Assembly (NCBI GenBank): GCA_902805475.1
Contig: CADCSX010000001.1
Span: 3,038,001-3,102,000, forward strand
Length of the DNA: 64,000 bases
Direction of reading: 5' to 3'
Source: Entonaema liquescens
Taxonomy: Eukaryota; Ascomycota; Sordariomycetes; Xylariales; Xylariaceae
Position numbers and translations under genes: made by a program
Shown here: in pieces, positions 11,281-24,800 of the stretch
How positions within the stretch are numbered: position 1 is the first letter of the stretch
Layout: each line of letters opens with the position of its first letter
Notes under the pieces: model-generated
The model's input: the letters and a program-made list of their open reading frames with translations, nothing else
Told to the model about the DNA's origin: nothing
The model's database searches: none

Positions 11281-11967
11281 TGAAGAGATGGGGGATCAGA
11301 GAAGGCCCTTGTTTAGATGATCATCGTGTTCATGAATGTGAAGACGGTAGGTATATATGAGCATACAGTTCGAACGGAAATAGGATGTATGAAACTGTCA
11401 TGTATCTCACTTCGTAATGGATAGCTACACGCTGGTGTTGAAACTGTGAATGTGAGGCTGAATTCCGAATTATGTAACGAGGATGAAGGATACACGTAAA
11501 ATTTATGGGTTGTATTGTATAGAACGCGCTTGATATTGTGACAACCAATTAAATTTCTAGGGGACCTGTAAGACCCGCATCGTCTATATAGTAAGCTTCG
11601 AAGTCGCATGTGACATCATTTTAACCCTGCGAACGCGGGGTGATGTACAAAAGTACAATTGTATGTACCTAGGTAGCTTATAGGATCGACAGTGTAACTT
11701 ACTTATGTACATGATAATGCATGTGATAATGCTTAAATAAAACAAAATATTTATTTGTCACTTAAGAGGTTTAGAGTAGCTGTTTGGTAGCGTAAAAGTT
11801 ATACAAACTGCATGGGCCAGCATTTAAGTATTCACTATTTTCACTGATTCACATATTCTCGTAGATAGGTATCCAGTATAATCAGAACTATTCCAGCCTG
11901 ACGTGGTTACGTCCCGAGCTCTATACAAAATGACGGGTATATTTTCCTGCTTGACGCCTAGTACAAC
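11281..11967. other. Intergenic region between CSN12 and acetyl-CoA acetyltransferase
   Basis: About 690 bp between two genes in the same orientation: the promoter side of CSN12 and the 3' UTR side of the thiolase. One ACCTAGGT palindrome is at 11667-11674. No gene seen. Confidence 0.6.
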
Positions 11968-13387
11968 TTATACAGACTCGATCCGTTGAACGACAATAGC
12001 AGTAGCCGCGCCGCCTCCGTTGCAAATAGCAGCAACGCCGTACTCTCCTGGCTTAAGTTGATGTAATAGAGTTGTAAGGATTCGGGATCCCGAACTACCT
12101 AGCGCATGACCTAGAGAAATCGCGCCACCTAGAGGGTTAACTTTGGCTTTCTCTAGACCGAGAATCTGTGATGCTTTTTTAGTAATCACGTATTTTAAAA
12201 TGAGCTATCAGTTCTCACCTTCTCATTGGCCTTGATGACTGCAGCGAAGGCCTCGTTGAATTCCCAGATCGCGACCTGATCTTTCGTAATACCCGCACGT
12301 TCCAAAGCGATAGGCACAGCTTTAGCCGGCGCAATGGGAAAATCCACGGGATCAACTGCGGCGTCGGCGGAGCCGCATATCTTTGCCAGGACTCTAGAGC
12401 CAGCCCCATACTCCTTGGCAATGTCTTTGCTTCCTAGTACCAAGGCACTGGCACCATCATTTAACGTAGATGAGTTCGCTGCGGTGACAGTACCCGTGCC
12501 ATCTCGAATGAAAGCCGGCTTTAGTGTAGGAACCTTTTCTAATTTGATATCCAGATACCCCTCGTCAGTATCGACTACGGTATCACCCTTCCGGCCTTTT
12601 ACGGTCACAGGGGCTATTTCATCCGCAAAAGCCTTGTTCTTCCACGCAGCCTGTGACCGTTCGTACGATTGGATAGCGTATTGATCTTGTGCTTCCCGGG
12701 AGATCTCGTACTTCTTAGCAGTCGTTTCGGCGCAGATACCCATATGAAACTGATCGTATACGTCCGTCAACCCGTCCTTGATAAGACCATCCTCCATCTT
12801 GACGTGACCAAACGGTGGTAAAGAACTGGCGCGAGGAACATAATACGGTACTTGTGACATATTTTCCATGCCGCCGGCTATTTGGGCCTCGCTTAGACCA
12901 AGCTGAATATTCTGAGCGGCAAAAACTACGGCCTTCAACCCCGAAGCGCAAACTTTGTTGATGGTAACGGCTTCGACGGACTTGGGAAGACCAGCGAAGA
13001 TAACGGCTTGCCTGGCAGGGGCCTGGCCGATATTGCCTTGTAACACATTTCCCATATAAACATCTGTAATCTTCTCGACAGGAACTTTGGACTTCTCGAG
13101 GGCTGACTTAATAGCGACGGCACCGAGTTGTGGCGCAGAGACCGTAATAAATGAACCATTAAACTACCTCTTTATTAGTCATTGCAATATAAGGATATAT
13201 ATCTATACTCTCAGGAACTAACCTTTGCAGTAGGCGTCCTAGAGGCACTCAAAATGTAAGCATCTCGAATTTCTTGCCGACGTGCCGCCTGCACCGAGAA
13301 GTGACGCTGTGCTCCTAATGCTCGGGTCCCCGCCCGGAGGCATGAGCTTCTAGCGGTAGATCTAAGCATTCCTACTTGGAGTATCAT
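11968..13387 (-). CDS. Acetyl-CoA acetyltransferase (thiolase II), probably mitochondrial
   Basis: Three exons, 13387-13223, 13163-12219 and 12165-11968, give 435 residues. It condenses two acetyl-CoA to acetoacetyl-CoA, or cleaves acetoacetyl-CoA in the reverse direction. The nucleophilic cysteine sits in INKVCASGLKAV (Cys127). The NEAF motif (WEFNEAFAAV), GHALGSSGSR with His390 and CNGGGAATA with Cys418 complete the thiolase active site. The N-terminus (MILQVGMLRSTARSSCLRAG) is rich in Arg/Ser/Ala with almost no acid until EIRDAYILSASRTP, as in a mitochondrial presequence, so this is likely the mitochondrial rather than the cytosolic ERG10-type enzyme. Splice junctions fall in conserved text (RTPTAK/FNGSF; KANEK/ILGLEKAKVNP). 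A second ATG seven codons on is an alternative start. Confidence 0.95.
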
Positions 13388-14202
13388 TTTGACACTTGGA
13401 ATAATTAAGTAGTAGGAAGTTTTAGGTGTATAATTGGAAAGCAGTGAAAATTAATATTATAAGAAGAAAAGAAAGCCAACGTCATGGCTGCATGGTATCG
13501 AAGGTACCGTAGTTTACATCCGGTGTTATCCTTTCGGAAGCTTACAAGGGAGTTTAGCACCTCGGCTTTCAGCGGGGTGTCTCGCCTTTCGCTAATAATT
13601 CTGCTTACAAGTAACCGAGGAACCCCGATCCTAGACAATCTGGGGAAGCAGCCTACTTCGTCTGTAGTACATAGTTGCCCCTGCCAACCATCCCCCAGTG
13701 TCGCCAGAACAGTGCGATATCAGTGAAACGTCAGATTTCTTGAATTTAGATACGCTTAGGTAGGTACATCCATGTCTAGTATCTGGAATAGGTAGTTCGA
13801 ACTTCGGAAGGTACGTATTACACGGGAACTGTATTACATAAGTAATTCGAAGTGGGAGGCAGGTGCCGGCCACGTGACTACGCTGCCGCGCGATCGCTTT
13901 TCTTTTCATGACTACATCAATTCGAAGTATCGAAGTACCGTTTCTTATCACGTCAATTCCTCCCCGTCCAATACTTCTGACTGGGACAATCGCCGCCCAA
14001 AACCCCTTCATATTACCAATTTAGTCAACTTAATTTGCCTCATCTCATCACGAGAGTCTTTTCACTATCTTCCTAAACTTTTAGGTGCCACAATTTCAGC
14101 ATTTGATCAAGTGCCGACTTGTCTATAAAGATCTCACCTTAGAGATCATTAGACCGTCCTTCGAGCAAACAAACCACAAACCCCCATCCAAATCGGACCA
14201 AG
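13388..14202. other. Divergent promoter region between thiolase and RAD6 genes
   Basis: About 815 bp separate two divergently transcribed housekeeping genes, so it should contain both promoters. I see no additional gene; open frames here (13405-14128) overlap on both strands and have no domain. The last 60 bp before the RAD6 ATG are rich in CAAAC/CCCCC, typical of fungal leaders. Confidence 0.5.
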
Positions 14203-14847
14203 ATGTCCACTGCCGCCCGCCGTCGCTTAATGCGAGATTTCAAGGTTAGACCAATATTTCTAGCCGTGATATTTAAGTATTCACTAACATGTTTCCTTAG
14301 CGCATGCAGACGGATCCTCCCGCTGGCGTATCTGCGTCTCCCGTTCCCGATAATGTTATGACTTGGTAAGCTTACAAACGGGCGATCAATCCCAATCTCT
14401 GCATCGCAACATGAGACTAACAACGATTTTATACAGGAACGCCGTCATCATTGGACCTGCCGATACCCCATTTGAAGATGGAACTTTCCGACTCGTGATG
14501 CACTTTGAGGAGCAGTACCCGAACAAGCCGCCCGCGGTCAAGTTCATCAGCCAGATGTTCCACCCCAACGTCTATGCCACAGGCGAACTGTGTCTAGATA
14601 TCCTCCAGAACCGATGGAGTCCCACGTACGATGTTGCAGCCGTCTTAACGAGCATTCAAAGGTAGGAAAGAGTGACTTTGATCGACCATCGCATATTTTG
14701 AATGCTAACATCCCTGGGATTAGTCTACTCAATGACCCTAACACCGGATCTCCTGCGAATGTGGAGGCATCCAACCTGTACAAGGACAACCGAAAGGAAT
14801 ACACTAAAAGAGTTCGGGAGACCGTGGAAAAGAGCTGGGAGGATTAA
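14203..14847 (+). CDS. rad6: Ubiquitin-conjugating enzyme E2, RAD6/UBC2 family
   Basis: Four exons, 14203-14244, 14301-14365, 14437-14661 and 14724-14847, give exactly 151 residues, the usual length for the filamentous-fungal ortholog. The whole chain is a UBC fold: MSTAARRRLMRDFKRMQ, then TPFEDGTFRLVMHF, YPNKPPAVKFISQMFHPNVY, and the active-site stretch TGELCLDILQNRWSPTYDVA with catalytic Cys88, then LTSIQSLLNDPN. All junctions are GT-AG with CTAAC branch sites. RAD6 ubiquitinates PCNA (with Rad18, post-replication repair), histone H2B (with Bre1) and N-end-rule substrates. It lacks the long acidic tail of the yeast protein, as other filamentous fungi do. Confidence 0.98.
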
Positions 14848-16168
14848 GCTAGACTGAATCACCAAAACCTAGTATCAGCCATCGACCTAGTGTAAAGGGT
14901 AGTCGACTCGACTAGACTTTACAGGCGTTGAGTATAGGGTTCTGGCCAGAAACTTCCACAAGTATGGGTATGATGTCGCGGAGGCGATGCAGCAAAGTAT
15001 CATATTCAAGGGCGCGAAGGTCCGGCGCTTTTGGCGGGCGTCGAACAGGAGGGATTATCAACTTTACTAGGTTGAGGTATTCTGGAGGAACCCATTCCCC
15101 TTAATGCCCGGATGATCACGTTATGGTCTAGTATTGTTTACATCAGTGTTATTTCCCAGATCCCCCGCATCAGCCCAGGCGTTCTCGTTTCGTTCTTAGT
15201 AAGGAATGCCAGACATAATCAGTACGGCACCTAATCGGTCAGTTCTCAGTAGCAATACAAAGAAAAACAAACCAAACAAGACTTTTGTAGGATTGAATTG
15301 TTCTCTTGTGTTAGTTTCTTTGGAGATGAGCGTGCATGAACAATAATATAGCAACCTAAGGTATGTAGCTGAGTCTCACATGTCTGATGATTAAGTTGAC
15401 CACATGCTATTACATTCTATTTTCTTAGCTGCATTTTGTCAGGTATCTACCCTTATGTATTCAATAGGTATCACTAAGGAAATACTTGGGTACATGACTT
15501 AAATAAATATTCGAGGTCTTGTCGGGTTTATGCTGTGACGCGTTACTTTTAAATAGTGGGGTTAATAATCGATAGGATTGAGGTATTGTATGAGGTAACT
15601 CTAATAAAGGACATGTATTTCATGCTTGTTCTTGCAAGACCTTTGTCAATTTGTGTATTTTATAAGCAAAGCGGGCCTATATCTACTAGGTTAGAGGTTT
15701 TGGCAGCATCCAAAAGTAAACTTTAACGTAGTAGTTTGCAAAGGTACAATCACGGTACAAGTCCGATACATACCGCCAATTTGTGGCGTCTCGCTTCCTT
15801 GCAGGTTGCAGCTGGCAGTTCCCCTGGATTTTAGGTGCACTTGAACTTCAGGCACGCCGACACGCCGAAGCCCACTGAAATCGTTAGAGGCCCATTTTCT
15901 CCCAATACAAACGCCGACCCCAAAAATTAACGCGACAACTCTCCACCACCAAGCTGGTTTCAATAAGCATAAATCAAGACTAGCACGACATATAAGCAGG
16001 CTTTATTGTCAAACATCCTACATTCTTTGACCTGTTCGCCGTCTTTTCGGCCGAGCTGCGTCTGTACATACAAGATTTACTTCCCTTAACCCTTAACATG
16101 AGATAGGCCTTTTCCCTTTTGTACACACCCCCTCTGCGCGTAGCCGTCTCCAAACGACAAACTTCATC
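14848..16168. other. Intergenic region between RAD6 and kinesin
   Basis: About 1.3 kb with the 3' UTR of RAD6 and the upstream region of kinesin. No domain-bearing frame is present; two short minus-strand frames (15691-16287) overlap the kinesin leader and are not called. Confidence 0.5.
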
Positions 16169-18822
16169 ATGGCGAGCGCAAATAGTATCAAGGTCGTTGC
16201 CCGTTTTCGGCCGCAAAATAAGGTCGAGTTGGCATCCGGCGGAGAGCCTATCGTTACTTTCGATGGCCTGGATACCTGTACTCTCAATGTATGTTTTCCC
16301 CCGCCTGTGATCCCTCAGTCTCCTCAGTCTTCTCCTACTCTGTTGTTGCTCATGCTAATATGTTACTAATCGGAATATAGTCAGCCGAGGCTACAGGTAC
16401 TTTTACATTTGACAGAGTGTTTAATATGCAAAGCAGACAGGTCGACATATTCGATTACTCAATCAAGCCCACCGTCGATGATATCCTTAATGGTTACAAT
16501 GGAACGGTGTTTGCATATGGTCAGACAGGTGCGGGAAAGTCTTATACTATGATGGGAACGAGTATAGAAGACGATGAAGGCAAAGGTATTACACCTCGTA
16601 TCGTAGAGCAGATTTTCAGCAGTATTATGTCCAGCCCACCCACCATCGAATACACCGTCCGAGTCAGCTACATGGAGATCTACATGGAACGTATCCGTGA
16701 TCTTCTGGCACCGCAGAACGATAACCTACCAGTCCACGAAGAGAAGAACAGGGGCGTATACGTCAAGGGTCTCCTGGAGATCTACGTCTCGAGCGTAGAA
16801 GAGGTTTTCGAAGTTATGAAGAGGGGTGGAAATGCAAGAGCTGTTGCTGCCACCAACATGAACCAGGAATCGTCACGTTCGCACTCTATCTTCGTCATTA
16901 CCATCTCTCAGAAGAACCTCGAAACAGGTTCCATGAAGAGCGGTCAACTGTTCTTAGTTGATTTGGCTGGTAGTGAAAAGGTTGGCAAGACCGGTGCCAG
17001 CGGTCAAACGTTGGAGGAGGCGAAGAAGATTAACAAGAGCTTGAGTGCCCTGGGCATAGTCATCAACGCTCTCACCGATGGCAAATCTTACCACATTCCC
17101 TACCGTGACTCGAAATTAACGAGAATTTTACAAGAGTCTCTTGGTGGAAACAGCAGGACAACGCTTATTATAAATTGCTCGCCTAGTAGTTACAACGATG
17201 CGGAAACGCTGGGCACGCTACGTTTCGGTATGAGAGCGAAGTCAATCAAGAACAAAGCGAAGGTCAACGCCGAACTCAGTCCAGCTGAGCTTAAGGCTAT
17301 GCTTGCCAAGGCCAAAACCAACATCACAACTTTTGAAACATATATCTCAAACTTGGAAGGGGAACTCCAACTATGGCGTGGTGGTGAAACTGTTCCCAAG
17401 GATCGATGGGTGACGTCAATGTCGGCCGATGGTGTTGCCAGCACAAGGGCGGACTCGAGGACTCCTCGGCCTTCGACCCCGTCCCGACTGATACCAGAGA
17501 GCCGTGCCGAGACACCGGGGCTAGCGGATCGCTCGGGAACACCAAGTCTCCCTCTAGATAAGGATGAGAGAGAAGAGTTCCTCCGAAGGGAAAATGAGCT
17601 ACAAGATCAATTAGCAGAGAAGGAGTCCGCTGTCGCCGCAGCTGAGAAGTCCCTTCTGGAGTCCAAGGAAGAGTTATCTTTCTTAAAAGAGCACGACAGC
17701 AAGCTAGGAAAGGAGAATGAGAAATTAACAACAGAGGTCAACGAGGCCAAGATGCAGCTAGAGCGCCTAACTTTCGAAAGCAAAGAAGCTCAGATCACAA
17801 TGGACGCATTAAAGGAAGCGAATGCAGAGCTAACAACAGAGCTTGATGAAGTCAAACAGCAGCTGCTGGACATCAAGATGAGCGCAAAGGAAACGAGTGC
17901 TGTTCTAGATGACAAGGAAAAGAAGAAGGCCGAGAAGATGGCTCAGATGATGGCAGGGTTCGACCTAGGTGGAGATGTGTTCAGTGCTAATGAACAGTCT
18001 ATTGCCAAGGCCATTCAACAGGTTGAGGCATTATATGAGCTGAGCTCATCGGGAGACCCGATCCCGCCGGACGACCTACAAGAATTAAAGGCTAAGCTGG
18101 TAGAAACCCAGGGTATCGTTCGACAAGCAGAGTTGTCCTTACATAGCGGCGTACCAGGAATGGCCAACGGCAAGACAATGCAGCAACAAATCGCTGAATT
18201 CGACGTCATGAAGAAGAGTTTGATGCGGGATTTGCAAAACAGGTGTGAGAGAGTAGTCGAGCTTGAGATTTCGCTTGACGAGACCCGAGAACAGTATAAC
18301 AACGTCTTGCGGTCGTCCAACAACCGTGCCCAGCAGAAGAAGATGGCGTTCCTCGAACGCAACTTGGAGCAGCTCACTCAAGTTCAGCGTCAACTTGTCG
18401 AACAAAATAGCAGCCTGAAGAAGGAGGTCGCTATCGCCGAGAGGAAGCTCATCGCAAGAAACGAGCGTATTTCTAGTTTGGAGAGCTTGTTACAGGACAG
18501 CCAAGAAAAACTAACCGCCGCGAATCACAGGTTTGTCATTTATTCCCTTGGTTTGGTATTATCTACTGACACAAATAACAGATTCGAGTCCCAACTCACC
18601 GCTGTCAAGGAGCGTCTCGAAGCAGCCAAGGCCGGCTCGACCCGCGGTCTCAACTCAGGACCCAATGGTGGCTTCAGCTTCGCCAGTGCGGGTAGCCGTA
18701 TCGCGAAGCCCCTTCGTGGTGGTGGTGCCGCCAGTGATGCTCCCGCCCAGGTCCCAACTATCGCCAACCTGCAAAGCGAAGGCAATGCCAATAAGAGAAG
18801 CAGTTGGTTTTTTCAAAAGTAG
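16169..18822 (+). CDS. Conventional kinesin (kinesin-1) heavy chain, fungal N-kinesin
   Basis: Three exons, 16169-16288, 16381-18530 and 18582-18822, give 836 residues. The motor domain (about 1-330) has the P-loop GQTGAGKSYT, switch I NQESSRSHSIF, switch II DLAGSEK and the neck-proximal KNKAKVNAELSPAELK. A long coiled coil follows. The C-terminus has the conserved block MKKSLMRDLQNRCERVVELE, the autoinhibitory IAKPLR motif and the family ending KRSSWFF. It is a plus-end-directed microtubule motor for vesicles, endosomes and nuclei; fungal forms work without light chains. Characterised homologs such as Neurospora NKin have 928 residues; here about 90 residues of coiled coil before MANGKTMQQQ appear absent (see findings). 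Intron 2 is 51 nt and stop-free, so reading through it keeps frame; conservation around NHR/FESQ argues that it is normally removed. Confidence 0.96.
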
Positions 18823-21800
18823 GGGATAGACTACGTATAAGGGCGGCGGCCACGAGGCACGTATACGAAACTAGACTGTTCACTGTTTTTCGATAGTGCG
18901 CAAGGACACGCAAGGAGCCCGGTTTCATTCGGCCATACAGATAGAAGGATTATACCCCCCACCTCAGCCCGTGCTTTATTTTTCCAGTCTCGTTTCTTCT
19001 ATTTCGCCTAGGTGCCGTCTTGTTCATCATCACAGCCCATGGGAGCTAGACTCTGCGGATGGAACTTGTAACTGCCCACACGACCGCGCACGATCCCGTC
19101 TGCCTTTTAAGATGTATTATCAATTGAATGGGGGGCTGCGGAGGACAGAACTCGTAGGAAAGGGGAGGAGGGGGAGGAAGGACCGGGGGGATTTGAAGAA
19201 GCTGCTCGCGACGGGTTATGAGAACAGGACCAACCACGATGCCATGTGTCTTTTTGCTGTTGTTGCTGTCTTTTCCATTTTTGGCCGTTGCGCAAGAACA
19301 CAAACGCAAATGTTATGTCTACTACAATGCATGGGACCGGACAGGCGGGGAGTTGGGCGGTCGTAGCCAGCTAGTTTAGTACCTAGCTAAATATTTATCT
19401 AGACGTTACCTTGAAGAGACAAGTTCTATGTTGTATGTGTACGTATGTATACGTAAGTAGGAGCCATGAGTTGAATGTTGGGTAGGTTGGTGGTTAAGAT
19501 ATGTGATGAAAAAAGGTAACCAGGCTTCTCAACATTGAATACCTATTTAGGCGGTAGTTAAGCGCCCAGTCTCTGGGATGAGTATGTGTGGGGATATGGG
19601 CAAGTTGCACTGAGAGAGCATAGCTTTTGGATGGCATTAGAAACATGAGCTTAAGGCGACCAAGACTGGACTGGGTTGTTAATATAGATAGATGCTCCTT
19701 TGTCCTTGATGTCTTACTCCTACGGGGATCTAGCTTCTAAAGAGGAGCGTCACCTATTAGACTCTATACGAGAGTTACAGTTAGAGAAATGATATATATC
19801 TGAGACGGATTAACTAAGAGAAGTATATTTCAAACGTCTCGGAGTGGGAGCTCATTTGTTTGCTTGAGGTGGCATTGCCGTTGGCTTGTGTGGTACATTT
19901 GCAGTTTCATGTTGAGTTTGCCGTTGGAAGAACATAGTCGCTCCCCTGGCTTTCCTGGTGTTGCGGCTGAAAATATAGTAGGGACGGGATAGAGGACCCG
20001 GGTCGCGGGAGATACATAAGTTACGGGTGTTTTATTTAAAAAGTAAAAGATGATGTTGTTTCCGGGACGTTGATATGTAGGTAACTAACCTAGCCTAGGT
20101 ACTTTACTAGGAAGGAAGTACTACCAATTTAATTGTTTCATTGCTCTAATATTGGCACTTTTCGTGATATATACGTCCCAGATACGGGTTAAATAGGTTG
20201 CCAGCAGTATAACTAACAGACTTCGGTTACTGTGGTATGGAAAATATGGATACCTATTCTAAGGGGGCTTCTGTTGTTTAAACTTATATCTTGCCATAAG
20301 AATCTAAGTCTACCAGTCTTGTGCTTGAAGTGACGTGTTCAGGATATATTATCGTGAGGCCCTTCCAACATTGTAGGCTATGTGATTAGAGATCAGCCTA
20401 GCAACTTACCAGTTTATGTAGGTTGTCTTTAAGACTAGCGCACCACGAATTTTTCCTGAAGGGTCCCTAGAATTGAAGAGCATTAGAGCCCTGAAATAGC
20501 CAGTTTGGAAGGAGACTGGGAGTCTAGTAATATTGTCTTTTTTTTGGTTTTTCTTTTTTTCATGTTTAATCAACTTCAAAGTCAGCACATAGACCGAGAT
20601 GCGGTGAAGGTTCTCGTCCGTGCTTAGCAGGATAGTTGCGCCGTCTGCATTTAAATGGGACAAGTCATGCGATGGAGCCGCATGATTTCCCCCCGATAAA
20701 TTTCTGCACATAAATTCAGTCTAGACTGTCCACCGTACCAGCGAGGGTCATGGGTCATGATATTTCGTCTGTCCCCGGTGCAACCCTAAATAGGAGAGCG
20801 TACCATGAAGAAATAACGTAATATTGCAGTTTCTCTCGGTTGCTATTTACTTACCTTAGATTACTTACCTAACCTAGGCAGACTCCCCGTCACACAAGTG
20901 TGTTCTATCAGACAGAGCAATATTTATGCCCTACCCTAGTCCAAGCTGCGTGGGTTAGTTGCCGGACCAGTAACACGAAGCTAGTCTTGCTTAAACTGCT
21001 CAAAAAGTGAACTGGATGAAGAGCGAGTTGTTTACGCCACATTGTAATCGACGCAGACGAATGATTAGTTAAAGCGAAACAAAAGTCTCGGTGAGATCCG
21101 TTGCGTTGAAGGTAAATTGGGACCAATCATTTTTCAACCTTGAAGTTTTTGTCGGATACTGGGCTTGTCTTTTACTACTTTGGCGGCAACCGCTCCCAAT
21201 CATGGAGCCAATCATACTAGTCGAGAATCGCATGACAGTACTGGTGTTATGTGAGTGAGACCGGCATCAAACTGCTTATGGTACGCCGCGTGTTGTCCCG
21301 TCCGCTGCAAGACCTCCGCTGCTACACCGACTTATCCGTGAACGCCACTTACAAGCGGTAATGGTATGGGTAGTGTGATAGGTGGAACCCCGTCTCAGCG
21401 CCACAGTGAACTCCGGAGGTCTATCTTAAGGAGAGTCCGTAAGAACTAAATCTTTGGGTCAGTCCAGTTAGTAGAATTGACCATAATGATGGGTGTATAT
21501 ACAACTAGATTTGAAGTATTGACGGAACCGCGCGTCTAGGAAACGCCCGATTCCGGCTGCTCCTCTTCCGTTTGATATGCTCTGCATGTCTTAACCCACG
21601 AGATTATGCGAGGATCTTCGCCTTCTTTAGTCTTATTTTTCTTGCTGGACGACACGTAATGAGCTACCGTATCAAGTCATAAAGCGAGTGCAGCCTACTG
21701 TTTGATACGAGCGGTTCGTTCTGGCTAAGGCCGGCTTCGTCTGATGACGGTGGGCATTGCCATGGCGCTGGGAAGAAATGAAGCTCTTCTTCAAATTACT

Positions 21801-24800
21801 CCTTACTAAATCCCATCCTCTATTAGCAAACCCAAAACTAACCGCTGAGGGAGAGCAATCCTGTTGGTGATAAAATTTTAGCTTGGCGTCAGCTGAAGGT
21901 TAGATGCAGAGCTTGGGGACTAGCTCCCATTAGACCTCGGCATAGAAAAATGCCACAAACAGGAAACAAGGCGAGGAAATAAACCATCTTGTACTCGGGC
22001 GTCAAAATGATTATGAAGCTATTAACAAACATTAGGTAAGTAGGTAGCTATCCCTACCCAGGAAGTGAGCTTCCAGTGGGGCGGGTTGAGTTGGCTGGTT
22101 CCAGAGTTTCGGTAGCGGGATGTTCCAGGAAGACGCAGCGTACATACAGTAAGTGCTATGTTAGGGACCCTCGAAGGTCGATCACCTCGTGGCCTATGTA
22201 AGCTAGACTCCCATTCGGAAACAAACAGAAGTCTGGGCTCAGGAGCCAGGAATTTGGAATTGACTTTCAAGCTTACATCTACAATGTAGACGCGTGACCC
22301 CATTGAAGGCTGCGCGCTAACGTGCCCCTATTTGCTGGGGTCCGGGGAAAGACGCCGAGGATTCAATTGTCCAATACATCATGCGCCAAGACTTTGAAGG
22401 AGTCGGTGGTACGACCGTAAAGGACTGAAGTTGGCGAATTAGCTGATACGAGAAGCAATCCGTATGGCTTTGACCTTAAGTGTGATTCTTTATACTGGCC
22501 GAGGGTGTCCACAGTTAGGCCGAGCATAGGAGTTAGAGTTATTTCAGTATTTGGAAGACTAGTAGTAGTTGGGGGAGGTTTCGCCTGATGCGGCTGTTTT
22601 TGGTGTGGTGGTTTGTTGTATGAATTTTAGTTGGATGAATTTTTAGTTGAAATGGTTATGATTAGGTTAAGATTATAGCCCCTGGGGATGTATGCTATAT
22701 ATTCGGGCCGACCTACTTAGGTCATTCTTAGTTTTCTTTAGTAAACCTTGGGGGAATTTAGAGATGGGGGAATTTAGAGATGCGGGAACTCCAAATCTCC
22801 AGACCCTTAGGTACAATACAAGATCTAGCTCCACTTTATCTTAGAACGGGGCCCCGCTAAGAAGCAAACAATGGAAAGCTTCAAATATTTCCTTACCTAA
22901 GCCTTTCCTTTACCGTGTTCGTTGATTCGTAACAGGAAACAAGGTTTGCCAAATAACATTTCCTCGGCGTTTTCTCCTTCCTTGCTTAGTTTGCCATGTC
23001 ATCTTCATTCTAGAATCATTTCTTCCTTTTTTCATCTGATTGATCTCGTATGATTTTCAGTAAAAGATCTGTTAAGATGAGATAGGCGAGGCTTTGTTAT
23101 CAGGTTGATCATCACCCCTCTTACCAATGAAAGATCCAATAGTAGATCAAGTAGAACAACCACCACCTTTTTCTGCTTACTAGTCCGGAACACGAACGAA
23201 AAAGGTCATGATGTCAATAGAGCCATACCGTACCAACATCAAGAAGCTATCGTTCGTTAGCTTCATCTCCGGCAGTTTGATCTGAAATGGCATGTATCAC
23301 GAAATGTCGTCCTTATAGCTCATCTGGAAACACACCAATTACAAACTTATATTGACACAGCACACATTGCTTAATATTAAAGGGAGGAAGGGATCCTAGT
23401 AGGAGAGGAATATTATGCCATTCTTGTTCCCCCTTAGCAGCCTGATCCCGGGGGTAAGTAGAATGGGAATCTCTCGCTACGAACTGGTGGTGGCTTGATA
23501 CGAATTCTAATCGAAGGCATGTAACGTCGCGTTCATGGGTCACCTCCGAAGACTAAGCTTCTTTGATCCTCGAGTCTAAGTTGCTAGGTATCTAGAATCC
23601 GGGGACGCCAAAGAAATTCAAGGATACGAGACTAACTGGTTATGAGATCTAACCCGTTTCTCCACGTCGCCACGCGAGCAGCCGGATTATGGACCACGAG
23701 CTTCTCAAAATGAAAGACAAAGGGAAAATGGTCTAATCCTCTTACCCCCCCATCCCCCATCCCCCCCAATCTGTTTCATCCGTCCCACACACTTTCACGC
23801 TCAGCCGCCGGTGCTTTTACTACTCCACGCGTTTGGGCTTCCAACCGAGCCAACCAGCTCAGGAAGTACGAAAGTACCAATTCAGTAATTGGCCCGTCAA
23901 CCCTGCACTTACACGTTCTCCCTAATTACACTAATATCAGAGCTTGATGATATTTGCGACTTGCATGAGGAAAATCTCGACCACTAGATTTACATATTAT
24001 CCTACAAGGGAATTCAGTCCTAACGCCGACCTGGTTTATTCACACAGGTCATCGGGATCAAAAAGAATATTACATGCATGTCCGTTCCAAATGTATCCTA
24101 ACAATATAAACGATCTACCGCAGATCACGAAATGCCATGGTCTATCAAGCGATAGATGAATATTTACGCACCTAGATTAAGATAATGCAGAAATCATACA
24201 ACCCCTTCTTGTATTAGGTATAATACGATGCTAGCCTGAAGGATCTGATGGTGTCGATATACCTTAGGTTAGGTATTTATTAGGAGACTAGGAGTAATAT
24301 CCTGGCTACCTTGTATTCTTTTGTTGGTTTCTGCGAACCGGGCTACATACTAGTAGGTATACCTTTCTCCCTGCTCTCTCCATCTTCCCCAAATCTCCAG
24401 TTTGGGGATCTTTGTTGCCTTGTGGGTCAGATCTAGCTACGTGCCAGCAAGACCAAGCAGCACCTCGAAGTTCGAGACGGCCCTTTACATCCTTGTCTAT
24501 AAGCCGATGCCCTGGCCGCAGTACCGCCTGCAAACCAATCAGCGTCGGTTCACCAACTGTAACTGATTCGACCAGCGGATCCTTTCCAGTCTAGACCCAG
24601 CAGGAGACCCCGAGTCTGCTTCCCAATATTCCACCCTAAAGTGAAGTAACAAACAGTTTACTACACCGGACGACAACGTCCTTCACCCTTCAACAAAGCC
24701 CGCTGAATCCCTCTTCGCTTAGGTACCACGTTTCCCCCAGAACTGGGATGACGGTTCCACAGCAAACATGGCAGAATCGGCAAGGGGCAGTCTTCGTCTC

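Noticed and set aside
18896..19366. 156-codon plus-strand frame after kinesin
   Set aside because: It lies in the probable 3' UTR of kinesin, has mixed low-complexity text and shows no domain.
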